This document shows, one piece after another, positions 7,970-17,908 of a DNA stretch of 40,313 nt. Under the pieces are notes generated by a model. The model worked only from the letters and a program-made list of their open reading frames with translations, searched no databases and was not told where the DNA came from. The stretch lies in contig CAYVCL010000021.1 of NCBI GenBank assembly GCA_964450185.1, positions 1 through 40,313 of the forward strand. The letters run 5' to 3'. How positions within the stretch are numbered: position 1 is the stretch's first letter; each line of letters starts with the position of its first letter. The stretch comes from RUG11237 sp964450185 (GTDB lineage Bacteria; Bacillota; Clostridia; Lachnospirales; Lachnospiraceae). Made by a program: the position numbers and the translations under genes.

Positions 7970-10519
7970 TTAAAGATTATTATCAAGAATATATTTCAAG
8001 TTTTCTTCTGCCTCATCATACCGGAATTCTTCCAGTTGTGTTAAGATGGAAGACAGATTTTCTTCCTGTTTTTCCTGATACAAAGCGTTGATAATCTCTG
8101 CTGCACGTTCTCCATCAAATTCCTGCAAAGCTTCTATTGCTTCTTTCAGCATATCTTCTCTGCTTTTCTCTTTACGTATGTTTTCATTTTTAATATACTT
8201 CTTTAAAATTTCCAATAACTTTTCCGGCTGAATTGGTTTTGATAAATAATCAGAAAAACCTTTGGATAAATACATTTCTTCCACACCGCGAATCGCATTT
8301 GCCGTAAGTGCAATTACCGGTACAGAAAAATCTTTTATTTCTTTTTTTATCAATTTTAAGGTTGCGATTCCATCCATTTCCGGCATCATGTGGTCTAAGA
8401 AAATCAACTGATAATTCTGACCTTTTATTTTTTTCAATGCCTCCCGGCCACTGTATGCCACATCCACCTGAATCTGATATGGTTTCATCAGTCCCGCTGC
8501 AACCTTCACATTCAGCTCGTTATCATCCACCACCAGCACTCTTACTTTTGGCGCCCGGAAGCTTTCTGACGTTTTACATTGCTGTTTGTTCGCCTTTTTC
8601 CGCTTAATGGCATGACCGTAAGTAATTTCCTGATTTATAATCTTTTGTGGGATTACGGCAGTAAATTTACTTCCTTTTCCATACTGACTGGAAACAGAAA
8701 TATCTCCGTCCATCATACAACACAATTGTTTACATATGGACAATCCCAAACCGGTTCCTTCCACTTTATTGTTTATCTGCAAATCTACACGCTGGAAGCT
8801 TTCAAACATCTTGCTCATATCCTGCTGCCTTATTCCAATACCGGTATCTATTACATCCATAGTAAGCCACGCAGTATCTTCCTCTTTTTTCCATGAGATT
8901 TTTAATACAATGCTTCCTTCGTCTGTGAATTTTACAGCATTTCCCAATAAATTTATGAGAATTTGCCGTATTCTCACCTCATCACCGTATAAAGTATCCG
9001 GTATTGTTTCATCTACATCCACAATAAATTCTACCGGCTTTTCTTTCATACGAAAATGTATCATATTTTGCACATCATAGATTAAATCCGACAACTGGTA
9101 AGTATTTGGCACAATCTCCATTTTTCCTGACTCGATTTTTGAAAAATCTAAAATATCATTGATAATGGACAACAATGTGTTTCCTGCGCTCTGAATACTC
9201 ATAATCTGATCCCGCACTGTGTCGCTTAAATTGTCTTCCTGCAGAATAATCTCACTCATACCCATAACGGCATTCATAGGAGTTCGAATCTCATGTGACA
9301 TATTGGCAAGGAACTGGCTTTTTGCCTGATTTGCCTTAATGGCTTCCCGCTGTTTCTTTTCCTGATAGTTCATTTGTTTTACTGACTTATACCCCATAAT
9401 CACCAGAAATGCAACCAGACCTACACTCATGTATTTTCCAATTACACCGCTTCTGTTTTGGATATAGTAAACAGACTCTGCCAAATATGCTATAACAATG
9501 GCTGTCAGTCCTATAAGCAATTCGGTCATTTCCTCTTTATAACCATTTCGCACATCCTGTAACATAGCTTTAAACCCTAACGTAATTGATATAATATAAA
9601 TCAAGATGCTGATATGTTGAGCTTCCATCAAATCCACTACATTAAAAATCTGCAAAACCACTCTTATCACAAAGTAAATCATATACACAATAACAGTACC
9701 ATAATATAACTTTACATGTCTGTTCTTTTGAATTTCATTGAAATACATAATAAGAGGAATTGGAATAACTATCAACAGTAAGTACGCCATAATATCGGCA
9801 CTGACTGTATCTCGAAAATAAAATTGTCGGATTGGTGACTGGGTCAAAATCCAGCCGGAGGACATCACGGCATACCCTCCCAGATACCCGAATCCGGTTG
9901 CTTTTCGCATTCCAAACCGAAAACCTAATCCCAGCAGACCAAACAATATGCCTACCATTAATACAATAAACGCAATTATGGTATGAGCACCGCCCTCATA
10001 CATAATTTTATTAAGTACTCCCATTTGGGAGCCTATTCCAATTTCATTTAAAAGACCCCGATAATCATCATAACTACTTGTATATGTAATTTTAATTTCT
10101 TTACCCCTGTCATCACTGGATACCGGAATGATTACATAAATACTGGCAGATGTTTTTCCAAACTTTCTCTCTGCAGAATCGCTGTATCTCTCTCTGATTT
10201 CACCGCCTATCCACACACAGAAATCCTGTCTGGAACCTCGCATCAGCAGATAATCTTTATCATTGATTCCCTCTGGCAATTTTCGGAAAATGACCACTTC
10301 TGATACTTTCGAGGCATCGTAATGTATCGGAAGATTAATTTCTCTCGTTCCTCCATCGGACTCAATTATTTTCCACGACTGATTCATCGTATGAAAATCC
10401 TGAGTCCAAAATGAATGCGTCCCCTCTGAACATATCTGAAAATACAGTAACCCACCTGTCATTACCAGTATAAGCACCCATAATAACCTGGTTAATACCT
10501 TTCTCCACTGCTCATACAT
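7970..10519 (-). CDS. Membrane hybrid sensor histidine kinase with receiver domain
   Basis: An 849-residue hybrid kinase. Order: membrane segment at 10-28; extracytoplasmic domain at about 30-175; a cluster of about seven hydrophobic segments at about 178-375, a layout like 7TM-DISM receptors; HisKA with H409 in SHEIRTP; HATPase with N-box near 522-533 and GTGLGLS near 588-594; receiver domain at about 659-775 with phospho-acceptor D709; and an 80-residue helical, acidic tail that lacks an evident Hpt motif. By family it autophosphorylates on H409 and relays to D709. The ligand is unknown. An AUG with a GGAG site 44 bases after pulA suggests co-transcription with pulA and the LytTR regulator, so a role in alpha-glucan or energy sensing is possible but only inferred from position. 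Confidence 0.9.
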   Translation of the reverse strand: MYEQWRKVLTRLLWVLILVMTGGLLYFQICSEGTHSFWTQDFHTMNQSWKIIESDGGTREINLPIHYDASKVSEVVIFRKLPEGINDKDYLLMRGSRQDFCVWIGGEIRERYSDSAERKFGKTSASIYVIIPVSSDDRGKEIKITYTSSYDDYRGLLNEIGIGSQMGVLNKIMYEGGAHTIIAFIVLMVGILFGLLGLGFRFGMRKATGFGYLGGYAVMSSGWILTQSPIRQFYFRDTVSADIMAYLLLIVIPIPLIMYFNEIQKNRHVKLYYGTVIVYMIYFVIRVVLQIFNVVDLMEAQHISILIYIISITLGFKAMLQDVRNGYKEEMTELLIGLTAIVIAYLAESVYYIQNRSGVIGKYMSVGLVAFLVIMGYKSVKQMNYQEKKQREAIKANQAKSQFLANMSHEIRTPMNAVMGMSEIILQEDNLSDTVRDQIMSIQSAGNTLLSIINDILDFSKIESGKMEIVPNTYQLSDLIYDVQNMIHFRMKEKPVEFIVDVDETIPDTLYGDEVRIRQILINLLGNAVKFTDEGSIVLKISWKKEEDTAWLTMDVIDTGIGIRQQDMSKMFESFQRVDLQINNKVEGTGLGLSICKQLCCMMDGDISVSSQYGKGSKFTAVIPQKIINQEITYGHAIKRKKANKQQCKTSESFRAPKVRVLVVDDNELNVKVAAGLMKPYQIQVDVAYSGREALKKIKGQNYQLIFLDHMMPEMDGIATLKLIKKEIKDFSVPVIALTANAIRGVEEMYLSKGFSDYLSKPIQPEKLLEILKKYIKNENIRKEKSREDMLKEAIEALQEFDGERAAEIINALYQEKQEENLSSILTQLEEFRYDEAEENLKYILDNNL

Positions 10520-10563
10520 ATTTTTTCTCCATATTTTCTTTTGTTAACCCACAGGTTTATATC

Positions 10564-12519
10564 TTATTTTACCTTTTTCAATACCATTGCTGATACAGGA
10601 GCTACTACGACCTGCTTTTCTACCTTTTCTAACAGTTCGACTCCTGCCTTTTCTTTATTTACATATACGCCAAATGTTCCCTCTGGAAGCTCTAACGTAA
10701 CTTCTTTTTCTCCTGCATTATAAGCGATAAACAATTCTTCTTCTGCTGTTTTCACTCTATAAGAAACTACGCCTGGAAGAATTGGAAGAAACTCAATGCT
10801 CTGTTCAACTTCCTCTTTTGTGCGTAAACGTAACGCTTTTGTTGCCTTTCTGAAAGCAATTAAGCCCTGATAATATGCAAAGATATCCATATTTTCTTTT
10901 TTGGTATCCCACTTAATGCTGTTTATCTTATCACTACTCTTAAAGCTATTTTCTTCATATCCATATTCCTTGTTTTCGTCCGGTTTACTTCTCAATATTT
11001 CTTCCCCGGCGTGAATAAAAGGAATACCCTGAGATGTGAACACAATGGCAATCGCCAGCTTGTTCATATCTTCCAACTGTTTCGGTGTTTTTTCAGAGTT
11101 AGATACCGCTAACTTATCCCATAACGTATAATTATCATGGCAGGATGTGTAATTTACACACTGTGCAGGCTCGGATGCCCATGGTTGTGGTATTTCCTGC
11201 TTATAGGTAACATCTTCTCTATACAAGTGACTGTGTCCTACCGCACCGGTAACACCAAACTGAATTAATTCTTCTAAATCCGGTTCACCACTGACAAAAC
11301 CTCTTTCCAGTTCTTCAAATACGCTTCCCTTTATAGCATCTCTAAGATCATCACTGAATGCTGCAATTCCAGGCATTTTATATGTGTATTCTTTCAAAGC
11401 CCGTTCTTTTTTTGGCAATGGAGATTCTTCTGCTGTCCAGCCTTCTCCATAAATAATAATGTTTTCATCCACCTCATTTAAGGTTTTTCTGATTTCATTC
11501 ATAGTAGTGATATCATGAATTGCCATCAAATCAAAACGGAATCCGTCAATATGATATTCTTCTGCCCAATATTTCAGAGAATCCACCATAAATTTGCGAA
11601 CCATTAAATGATTGGAAGCTGTTTCATTTCCACAAGCAGAAGCATCGCTAAAGTTATCGCCGTCTTTACGGAAAAAGTAGTCTGGTACAATTTTCTGATA
11701 GCAGAATTCTTCCGCATCAAACACATGGTTGTAAACCACATCCATTACTACACAGATACCCTGTTTATGAAGTGCCTGTACCATTTCTTTAAACTCTTTG
11801 ATTCGCACTTCTCCGTGGAACGGATCTGTAGAATAAGAGCCTTCCGGTACATTAAAATTTAACGGATCATAACCCCAGTTATACTGTGGCTCATCTAATT
11901 TTGTTTCATCTACAGAGCCGTAATCAAAGGATGGAAGTAGCTGCACATGAGTTACACCCAGTTCTTTGATATGGTCCACTCCTGTCTTTAAATTATCACC
12001 ATTTACCGTATTTTCTTCTGTAAATGCTTTGTATTTTCCTTTATACTTCATTCCGGAAGATTCATCAATAGAAAAATCCCTGATATGAAGTTCATAAATT
12101 ACTACATCCGTAGTATTGATTTTTTTCGGTCTTTTTTCTTCCAAAAAGCCTTCCGGATTTGTTGTGCTTAAATCTACTACCATACCCCTTACGCCGTTTG
12201 CACCCACTGCTTTGGCATATGGATCCACTGCTTCTTTTGCCTTTCCATCTACCTTTGCTGTATAAGTATAATACTTCTTATGCAAATCCCCGGAAACAGT
12301 AACCTTATAAGTCCCATTTTCTGCCGGTTCCATAGCTATAATTTCATATGCTTCTCCCTGCAATCCATCTTCGTACAAATTTAATGTTACGCTCTCTGCT
12401 GTTGGCGCATATACACGAAAAGATGTGCTTTCTTTGGAATAAATACTTCCTAAATCATTTCCCGTATAAGTATATTTTTTTTCAAAATCCTTTGTTAAAT
12501 AAATTGTGTTCTCCTGCAT
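10564..12519 (-). CDS. pulA: Type I pullulanase (GH13), cytoplasmic
   Basis: A 651-residue debranching enzyme hydrolysing alpha-1,6 links of pullulan, glycogen or branched dextrins. An N-terminal CBM48-like domain (about 20-115) is followed by the GH13 barrel. The pullulanase I motif YNWGYDP is at 213-219. The GH13 regions are DVVYNH (260-265), DGFRFD with nucleophile D330, GEGW with acid/base E359, and a C-HDN region with D462, so the triad is complete. There is no signal peptide, so it should act inside the cell on stored glycogen or imported oligosaccharides, and the length is normal for cytoplasmic forms. Its SD site (AAGGAG) overlaps the stop region of the LytTR regulator gene 11 bases upstream, which points to one transcript. 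Confidence 0.95.
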   Translation of the reverse strand: MQENTIYLTKDFEKKYTYTGNDLGSIYSKESTSFRVYAPTAESVTLNLYEDGLQGEAYEIIAMEPAENGTYKVTVSGDLHKKYYTYTAKVDGKAKEAVDPYAKAVGANGVRGMVVDLSTTNPEGFLEEKRPKKINTTDVVIYELHIRDFSIDESSGMKYKGKYKAFTEENTVNGDNLKTGVDHIKELGVTHVQLLPSFDYGSVDETKLDEPQYNWGYDPLNFNVPEGSYSTDPFHGEVRIKEFKEMVQALHKQGICVVMDVVYNHVFDAEEFCYQKIVPDYFFRKDGDNFSDASACGNETASNHLMVRKFMVDSLKYWAEEYHIDGFRFDLMAIHDITTMNEIRKTLNEVDENIIIYGEGWTAEESPLPKKERALKEYTYKMPGIAAFSDDLRDAIKGSVFEELERGFVSGEPDLEELIQFGVTGAVGHSHLYREDVTYKQEIPQPWASEPAQCVNYTSCHDNYTLWDKLAVSNSEKTPKQLEDMNKLAIAIVFTSQGIPFIHAGEEILRSKPDENKEYGYEENSFKSSDKINSIKWDTKKENMDIFAYYQGLIAFRKATKALRLRTKEEVEQSIEFLPILPGVVSYRVKTAEEELFIAYNAGEKEVTLELPEGTFGVYVNKEKAGVELLEKVEKQVVVAPVSAMVLKKVK

Positions 12520-12530
12520 ATTAACTCCTT

Positions 12531-13223
12531 CTATTTTATATATTCCAGTAGCTCCTTCTGGGCTGTTTTATACATATTTTTTACGATAGGAACTACTTGT
12601 CCATTCATCAATTTAAAATCATATTTTTCAATTTCCTGAACGTATTTCAGGTTTACAATATAATCCTTATGGCATCGGAAAAACTGTCTTCCCTCAATCA
12701 GTGGAAATAATTCTTCCACGGAATCCAATGTACAAATACAATAGCTTTCCCCATGCACCTTAATGCCATTGTATATATGTTCAATAAAGTATATGTCTTC
12801 CGGATGTATCTCCAACTCCACATCATTTTCTATAACAGTAATGGAATCTCTGGAAAAATATTCGATAATACATTTACGGAAAACTTCCTTTACTTCGATT
12901 TCATCCACCGGCTTTACTAATATATTTGCCTCAGGAATTTCTTCACTCTTTTTCAGTTCTTCATTTCCTCCTACAAATACAATATCCGCATTGTTTCCGG
13001 TACTTTTCAATTTTCTTGCAAAATTAACTCCGTTCATATCTTCCGATAAATGGTCCAACACAAACAAATGATAATTGTTGCTTATACTTTTCTCTAATTC
13101 TTTGGTACTCTCATAAATATCAATCTGATAATCCATTTCTTCGATTTCGAGAAGTTCTTTCAAATAATCCTGAAAAATCCTTGCATAAACCTTTTCATCT
13201 TCCAAAATTGCTACTTTGTACAT
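12531..13223 (-). CDS. LytTR-family response regulator
   Basis: A 230-residue two-domain regulator. The receiver (about 1-120) has the acidic pair E8/D9 and phospho-acceptor D57 in F-V-L-D-H. The C-terminal LytTR DNA-binding domain (about 133-230) shows the typical I-E-x-x-Y-N and F-x-R-C-H-K-D-Y-I-V-N-L patterns. LytTR regulators usually bind repeated sites upstream of targets; none was identified here. No classical LytS/AgrC-type partner kinase is adjacent; the nearest sensor is the hybrid kinase two genes downstream, which already carries a receiver. The gene lies between a small gene and pulA with short gaps (29 and 11 bases). Confidence 0.9.
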   Translation of the reverse strand: MYKVAILEDEKVYARIFQDYLKELLEIEEMDYQIDIYESTKELEKSISNNYHLFVLDHLSEDMNGVNFARKLKSTGNNADIVFVGGNEELKKSEEIPEANILVKPVDEIEVKEVFRKCIIEYFSRDSITVIENDVELEIHPEDIYFIEHIYNGIKVHGESYCICTLDSVEELFPLIEGRQFFRCHKDYIVNLKYVQEIEKYDFKLMNGQVVPIVKNMYKTAQKELLEYIK

Positions 13224-13252
13224 GTTTACATCATCCCTTTAAATTATACCTT

Positions 13253-13381
13253 TTATTTTTCTTTTTGATTCAATATGTCTTTTACCTCTTTATAGGCTTT
13301 GTTTGCGGCAAGCAACTTCTTATTCAGATTCCCCATCTGATAAGTTGCCTTCACCATGACCTGCTTGAAATTCTTTTTCAT
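13253..13381 (-). CDS. Small basic protein of 42 residues, unknown
   Basis: A short open frame in the gap between trmB and the LytTR regulator. It starts at an ATG preceded by AGGAG eight bases upstream and begins M-K-K-N-F-K-Q-V. The peptide is Lys/Asn-rich with no membrane segment and could form one amphipathic helix. It fits tightly between neighbours (20 bases after trmB, 29 before the regulator), and its SD and spacing look like a real gene. I do not recognise a family. Support rests on the SD, the spacing and the lack of any other use of the gap. Confidence 0.55.
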   Translation of the reverse strand: MKKNFKQVMVKATYQMGNLNKKLLAANKAYKEVKDILNQKEK

Positions 13382-13401
13382 CCCCACCACTCCTGATTAT
13401 A

Positions 13402-14040
13402 TTATCTATATATAATCATTTTATGAATTGGGTTCCCCATTGATGAAAATTTTTCTTCATATTCGGTCATAATATTTCCTGCGTTCATAGAATCATCCTG
13501 ATGAAGGTCAAAGGTATGCTGCTGTATTTTCCAGCCTGCTTCGTTTGTTTCTTCTAAGGAAAATTCAAATAAATCACGATTGTCTGTCTTAAATTCCAGT
13601 CTGCCATCTTCTCTTAATATTTTATCATATCTTGTCAAGAATTCTCTAGATGTAAGCCTTCTTTTTGCGTGGCGGTCTTTTGGCCATGGGTCTGAGAAAT
13701 TCAAATAAATTTTATCAATCTCCCCCGGTGCAAAAATATCTTCTACAGTTCTTGCATCAATGCATAAAAAATACAAATTTGTCAGTTCAGTTTCTTCATG
13801 CTTTTGCAATGCTCGCAATAACACACTGGAATAGCGCTCCACACCAATATAATTAATATCCGGATTCTGTCTTGCCATTTCCATGATAAACTGTCCTTTA
13901 CCCATACCAATTTCTATTTGGATAGGATGATCGTTCTTAAATACCTCATTCCATTTTCCCTTGTGTTCTTCCGGATTCTTGATAACAAACTCATTTGCTT
14001 CAATCACCTCTCCGGCACCTTTAATATTTCGAAGACGCAT
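13402..14040 (-). CDS. trmB: tRNA (guanine-N7-)-methyltransferase
   Basis: A 212-residue SAM-dependent enzyme making m7G46 in the variable loop of tRNAs. The SAM-binding motif I-E-I-G-M-G-K-G (about 42-49), the downstream G-V-E-R acidic strand end, the N-F-S-D-P-W-P-K motif (near 113-120, characteristic of TrmB) and the R-R-L-T motif that follows are all present. Length is normal. It begins 18 bases after pheA, so it is probably co-transcribed with pheA and the small gene that follows. Confidence 0.95.
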   Translation of the reverse strand: MRLRNIKGAGEVIEANEFVIKNPEEHKGKWNEVFKNDHPIQIEIGMGKGQFIMEMARQNPDINYIGVERYSSVLLRALQKHEETELTNLYFLCIDARTVEDIFAPGEIDKIYLNFSDPWPKDRHAKRRLTSREFLTRYDKILREDGRLEFKTDNRDLFEFSLEETNEAGWKIQQHTFDLHQDDSMNAGNIMTEYEEKFSSMGNPIHKMIIYR

Positions 14041-14058
14041 GTATTTACTCCTTTTTTC

Positions 14059-15186
14059 CTAGTAATTTCCAAATATAATCAGATTTCTGGTTTCTTCCTG
14101 TAAACTTCCTAAAGCATTCTGTACCGCACTGTCTTCCAGATTACCTTCAAAATCTACAAAGAAGCGATATTCCCAGTTTTTCTCTTTGATTGGTCTGGAT
14201 TCAATGTTGCACAGATTGATACCGTTGTAAATAAAATGAGATAAAGTCTTATAAAGAGAACCGCTTTCATGTTGAATTTCAAAACAAACGCTTACCTTAC
14301 CTGCATTCTTTAAAAATTTCTTCTGATTGCTTACAATAATAAATCTGGTGGAGTTTAATTCACTGTCGTTAATTCCCTCCTCCAATATGTTCAGCCCGTA
14401 CAATTCTCCTGCATATCTTCCTGCAATGGCAGCCTGGGTTTTATCCTTTTCATCTGCTACCTTTTTGGCTGCAAAAGCGTTGTTTTCCATGCTGACCTGT
14501 TTCCAGTCCTGCTGTCTTAAATATCCCGCACTCTGCATTAAGGACTGTGGATGGGAATAAACTGTCTTAATGTCTTCTTTGGATGCTCCCGGCACAGTTA
14601 ACAGACAATGCTTAATCTCAATAATCTGTTCTCCCACAATATAATTGTTAAACTCTACCAATAAATCATAGATTTCGCTGACTCCGCCTGCTGTGGAATT
14701 TTCAATGGGTAATACTGCATAATCTGCCTTGCCCTCTGCAATGGCTTCCATGGCATTGCGGAAGGTTTTTACGTGGAAATTCTTTACATCTGCACCAAAA
14801 TATTCTTTCATGGCAGCATAGCTGTAGGAGCCTTCCATTCCCTGAAATACAACTGTGGCATTTTCTTTATCCAGTGTATCTACAGGCTGAAAAGATGGCT
14901 TTTCCAAAATGCCATGTTCTGCTAACAGCTTATACTGAAGTTTTCTGCTGACAGACATAATCTGTCCAAACAATTCGCCTGCACCGATGCGATTAATTTC
15001 GTTTCCTGTCAGTGCCTGAACTGCCTGAATTTTTTCTTCTTCTCTCTGACGGTCAAATACCTTTTTCCCTGTTTCGATTTTATATTCTGCTACATTTTTA
15101 CAAATGTCCATTCGTTCTTCAAAAAGACGTACCATCTCTTTGTCAATACGGTCAATTTCTTTTCTTAATTCCTGTAAGTCTGCCAT
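14059..15186 (-). CDS. pheA: Bifunctional chorismate mutase / prephenate dehydratase
   Basis: A 375-residue P-protein of phenylalanine synthesis: chorismate to prephenate to phenylpyruvate. An AroQ-type chorismate mutase domain occupies about 1-90 (L-R-x-E-I-D-R-I-D start, R-Q-R-E-E-E). The prephenate dehydratase domain (about 110-285) has G-x-E-G-S-Y-S near 116-122, ENSTAGG at 162-168 and the catalytic TRF at 280-282. A C-terminal ACT domain (about 297-372) has the Phe-binding ESRP motif at 329-332, so feedback inhibition by Phe is expected. A strong AAGGAG site precedes the ATG. It is the first gene of the minus-strand run that continues into trmB; a TATAAT lies upstream at 15242-15247 with a poor -35. 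Confidence 0.95.
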   Translation of the reverse strand: MADLQELRKEIDRIDKEMVRLFEERMDICKNVAEYKIETGKKVFDRQREEEKIQAVQALTGNEINRIGAGELFGQIMSVSRKLQYKLLAEHGILEKPSFQPVDTLDKENATVVFQGMEGSYSYAAMKEYFGADVKNFHVKTFRNAMEAIAEGKADYAVLPIENSTAGGVSEIYDLLVEFNNYIVGEQIIEIKHCLLTVPGASKEDIKTVYSHPQSLMQSAGYLRQQDWKQVSMENNAFAAKKVADEKDKTQAAIAGRYAGELYGLNILEEGINDSELNSTRFIIVSNQKKFLKNAGKVSVCFEIQHESGSLYKTLSHFIYNGINLCNIESRPIKEKNWEYRFFVDFEGNLEDSAVQNALGSLQEETRNLIIFGNY

Positions 15187-15276
15187 AAATATCTCCTTAT
15201 TTGTACAATATCCTATATAATAATAAAATACAGCACTTCCCTATTATAATCAAGTAAAAAACATTTTTTCTGTGGC

Positions 15277-15305
15277 TTGCATTATAATTATAGAACCATT
15301 ATAAT
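15277..15305 (+). promoter_or_regulatory. Promoter of the DUF5050-carboxypeptidase pair
   Basis: TTGCAT (15277-15282), a 17-base spacer and TATAAT (15300-15305) precede the plus-strand gene starting at 15344. A second TATAAT starts at 15283 within the spacer. The site shares a 157-base divergent gap with pheA. Confidence 0.55.
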
Positions 15306-15343
15306 AGAAAATATATGGCTATTTTATGGGGAGGAAATGGATT

Positions 15344-16381
15344 ATGAAGAAAAACGAAAGTAAAAGAGGATTTATAGCAATTATCACAATTATTGTAGTT
15401 TTAGTTATGTGCACAGTTGTGATGCTTATGGAGTTATCAAAAAAGGTACAGATGAACGATCTCCCCATATCAGGAAATACCACAGGAAATTTAAATAATT
15501 CCGGACTATTTTGTGAAAGTAACGGAATACTATATTTTGCAAATGCTTATGATAATCATGCACTGTATACTTTCAACCCGGATAATGGAAAATGTAAAAA
15601 GCTTACAGATGGACCAATTAGAAGCATAAACGCAGACTCCCACTACATTTATTATGTGAGAGAAGCCTCTCAAACAGAAGGAACTTTTGGATTTTCCTCT
15701 TCTGCTTTTAAAGGTCTTTATCGCATGGATTTGAATGGAAAACACAAAACCTGCCTTTACAGTGGCAGCGTAGAAAATGTGCAGTTAATTAATAATAAGC
15801 TGTTTTTCCAGAACTATTCTAACGATTACGGTTTCCGTTTATATTCTATCGGTATCGATGGAAACAATGAAACAGAAGTACTTGCACAGGCTGTAAATCC
15901 AACCGGATATTTTGGCAACGCAATGTATTTCTCCAATACCAATGAAAATCATAACGTTATAAAAATGAATCCGGACAGTTATGAAACAGAACTTGTCTAC
16001 GAAGGAAACTGTTACTTCCCAACCATTCAGGACAATTACCTGTATTTCATGGATGCGGAAAATAATTATTCCCTTGCAAAAGTGGATTTAACTACCAACG
16101 AAAAAATTACGTTAACAACAGAACGTCTTGATACATACAACTTATACGGAGATACCATTTTCTATCAGGTAAGCGATGCAGACAGCCCTTGTCTGAAACG
16201 AATGAAAACAGATGGAAGCAATATGGAACTAATTGAAAGTGGTGTCTTCAACAACATCAATATTACAGAAAATTATACTTATTTTACAGCATATGGTTCC
16301 GATGTTCCAATTTACCGCACTCCAACCACAGGAGTGGTAGATGTTACTGTATTTACAGAGGCATTGGATGCTGTACAGTAA
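15344..16381 (+). CDS. Membrane-anchored DUF5050 beta-propeller-like protein
   Basis: A 345-residue protein with a short basic N-terminus, one hydrophobic segment (about 10-32) and an exported domain. The exported part is built of repeated strands with Y-Y-V/Y-F patterns and D-G/N-G turns (for example L-Y-T-F-N-P-D-N-G and I-Y-Y-V-R), which fits the DUF5050 (LRP1-like propeller) family. Function is unknown; such proteins sit at the cell surface and may bind carbohydrate or peptide. The start at 15344 is chosen over an in-frame ATG at 15326 because GGGGAGG lies nine bases before it. The next gene follows after 16 bases, suggesting a two-gene transcript with the carboxypeptidase. Confidence 0.8.
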   Translation: MKKNESKRGFIAIITIIVVLVMCTVVMLMELSKKVQMNDLPISGNTTGNLNNSGLFCESNGILYFANAYDNHALYTFNPDNGKCKKLTDGPIRSINADSHYIYYVREASQTEGTFGFSSSAFKGLYRMDLNGKHKTCLYSGSVENVQLINNKLFFQNYSNDYGFRLYSIGIDGNNETEVLAQAVNPTGYFGNAMYFSNTNENHNVIKMNPDSYETELVYEGNCYFPTIQDNYLYFMDAENNYSLAKVDLTTNEKITLTTERLDTYNLYGDTIFYQVSDADSPCLKRMKTDGSNMELIESGVFNNINITENYTYFTAYGSDVPIYRTPTTGVVDVTVFTEALDAVQ

Positions 16382-16397
16382 GTTTTAGGAGAGTAAA

Positions 16398-17900
16398 ATG
16401 AGATTTAAAAAATTAATTGGGATGATTACAGCTGTTACTATGTGCTTTTCTACAACATTAACAGCTTTTGCTACTGAAATCACTTATACCGAAGAAGCTT
16501 TGGTTCGTGCTACGATTCCTATTGAAAGTAATGATATTGAAAACTGGCCGGATGGCCCGGTGTGTTATGCTGAATCAGCTATTTTGATGGAAGCTTCCAC
16601 TGGAACAATCCTTTACGAGAAGAACGCTCATCAGAAACAGTATCCGGCCAGTATTACAAAGCTTATGACCGGACTTTTAGCGGCTGAAAATTCTTCTCTG
16701 GATGAAACAGTAACTTTTTCCCACAATTCCGTTTTTGGTATTCCTGCAGGAAGCAGTATTGTGGGTGGAATTGATGAAGGTGACCAGTATTCCATGGAAT
16801 TTTGTCTTTATGGTCTTATGCTTTTATCCGGAAACGAAACTGCCATTGCCATTGCAGAACATGTAGCAGGCAGTACGGATGCTTTTGCTGATATGATGAA
16901 TCAGAAGGCTGCTACATTAGGATGCCAAAACACACATTTTGCAAATCCTCATGGACTCCATGATACCAATCATTATACTTCTGCCTATGATATGGCTTTG
17001 ATTGGACAGGCGGTTTTGCAGAATCCAAACATAAGAAAATTTGCCTGTACTGCAACTTATAATTTTCCGCCTACATCCAAAGGTGAAATCCGTTATGATA
17101 ACAGAAATCACCACAAATTAATGGAAGGCGGTGTCTATGAATATGATGGCTGTATCGGCGGTAAAACCGGTTATACCTCAGATGCCGGACAAACGCTAGT
17201 AACTTTTGCTGAACGGGATGGTATGACTTTAATCTGTGTAGTAATGAAAGAGGACAAACCTTGTCACTGGACAGATACTGCTACTTTGTTAGATTACGGT
17301 TTTCAGAATTTCCAGAAATTAAATATCTCGGAAAACGAAAAGAATTTTTCCATCGATAATGCCAATTTCTTCCAAACAGAAAGCAGTATTTTCGGAAACA
17401 CAAAGCCTTTGATTGAAATAAACAAATCAGGAAGTATTATTCTTCCTAAAAACGCTTCCTTTGAAGAAGCCACACCAACCTTAAATTTTGATAAGGCAGA
17501 TGAAACTTCCAATATTGTAGCAACCCTGGATTATTCTTTTAATAATCATTATGTAGGATATACCTCCATTGATTTAGTAAAAACCGATGGTGAAGCATTT
17601 CAGTTTTCTACCAATTCTTCTGCTATGGAAGATGGAGAATCCGTTGCCATTGATACGGAAAATGATACCGTAACCATTGAAAAAGAAAAGAAATCCAACA
17701 GCAAAGTGGTTCTTTTCCTGCTGATAGGAATTATCGTTCTTGGACTGTTGGTTATTGCCAGCGTAATCATTTTGAAAAAGTACAATTTTCTTTCAAATTT
17801 TAACAGCAATTACGTTGGAAAGAAATTAAAACCAGAAAAAAGACATTCCCGTTCAAGACGAAGAAAATATCCATCTAAATATAAGAATTTAAAATTTTAA
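16398..17900 (+). CDS. D-alanyl-D-alanine carboxypeptidase, PBP5/DacF type
   Basis: A 500-residue peptidase S11 that trims the terminal D-Ala from peptidoglycan pentapeptides outside the membrane. A signal peptide occupies about 1-26 (A-F-A before T-E). Active-site motifs are S85-x-x-K88, S144-G-N146 and K256-T-G258. After the catalytic domain comes a beta-rich C-terminal part (about 310-440), a membrane segment (about 446-468) and a strongly basic cytoplasmic tail. A true C-terminal membrane span with a basic tail replaces the amphipathic helix of PBP5. AGGAG precedes the ATG. A bidirectional terminator lies just after the stop. Confidence 0.93.
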   Translation: MRFKKLIGMITAVTMCFSTTLTAFATEITYTEEALVRATIPIESNDIENWPDGPVCYAESAILMEASTGTILYEKNAHQKQYPASITKLMTGLLAAENSSLDETVTFSHNSVFGIPAGSSIVGGIDEGDQYSMEFCLYGLMLLSGNETAIAIAEHVAGSTDAFADMMNQKAATLGCQNTHFANPHGLHDTNHYTSAYDMALIGQAVLQNPNIRKFACTATYNFPPTSKGEIRYDNRNHHKLMEGGVYEYDGCIGGKTGYTSDAGQTLVTFAERDGMTLICVVMKEDKPCHWTDTATLLDYGFQNFQKLNISENEKNFSIDNANFFQTESSIFGNTKPLIEINKSGSIILPKNASFEEATPTLNFDKADETSNIVATLDYSFNNHYVGYTSIDLVKTDGEAFQFSTNSSAMEDGESVAIDTENDTVTIEKEKKSNSKVVLFLLIGIIVLGLLVIASVIILKKYNFLSNFNSNYVGKKLKPEKRHSRSRRRKYPSKYKNLKF

Positions 17901-17908
17901 GAGATTAA

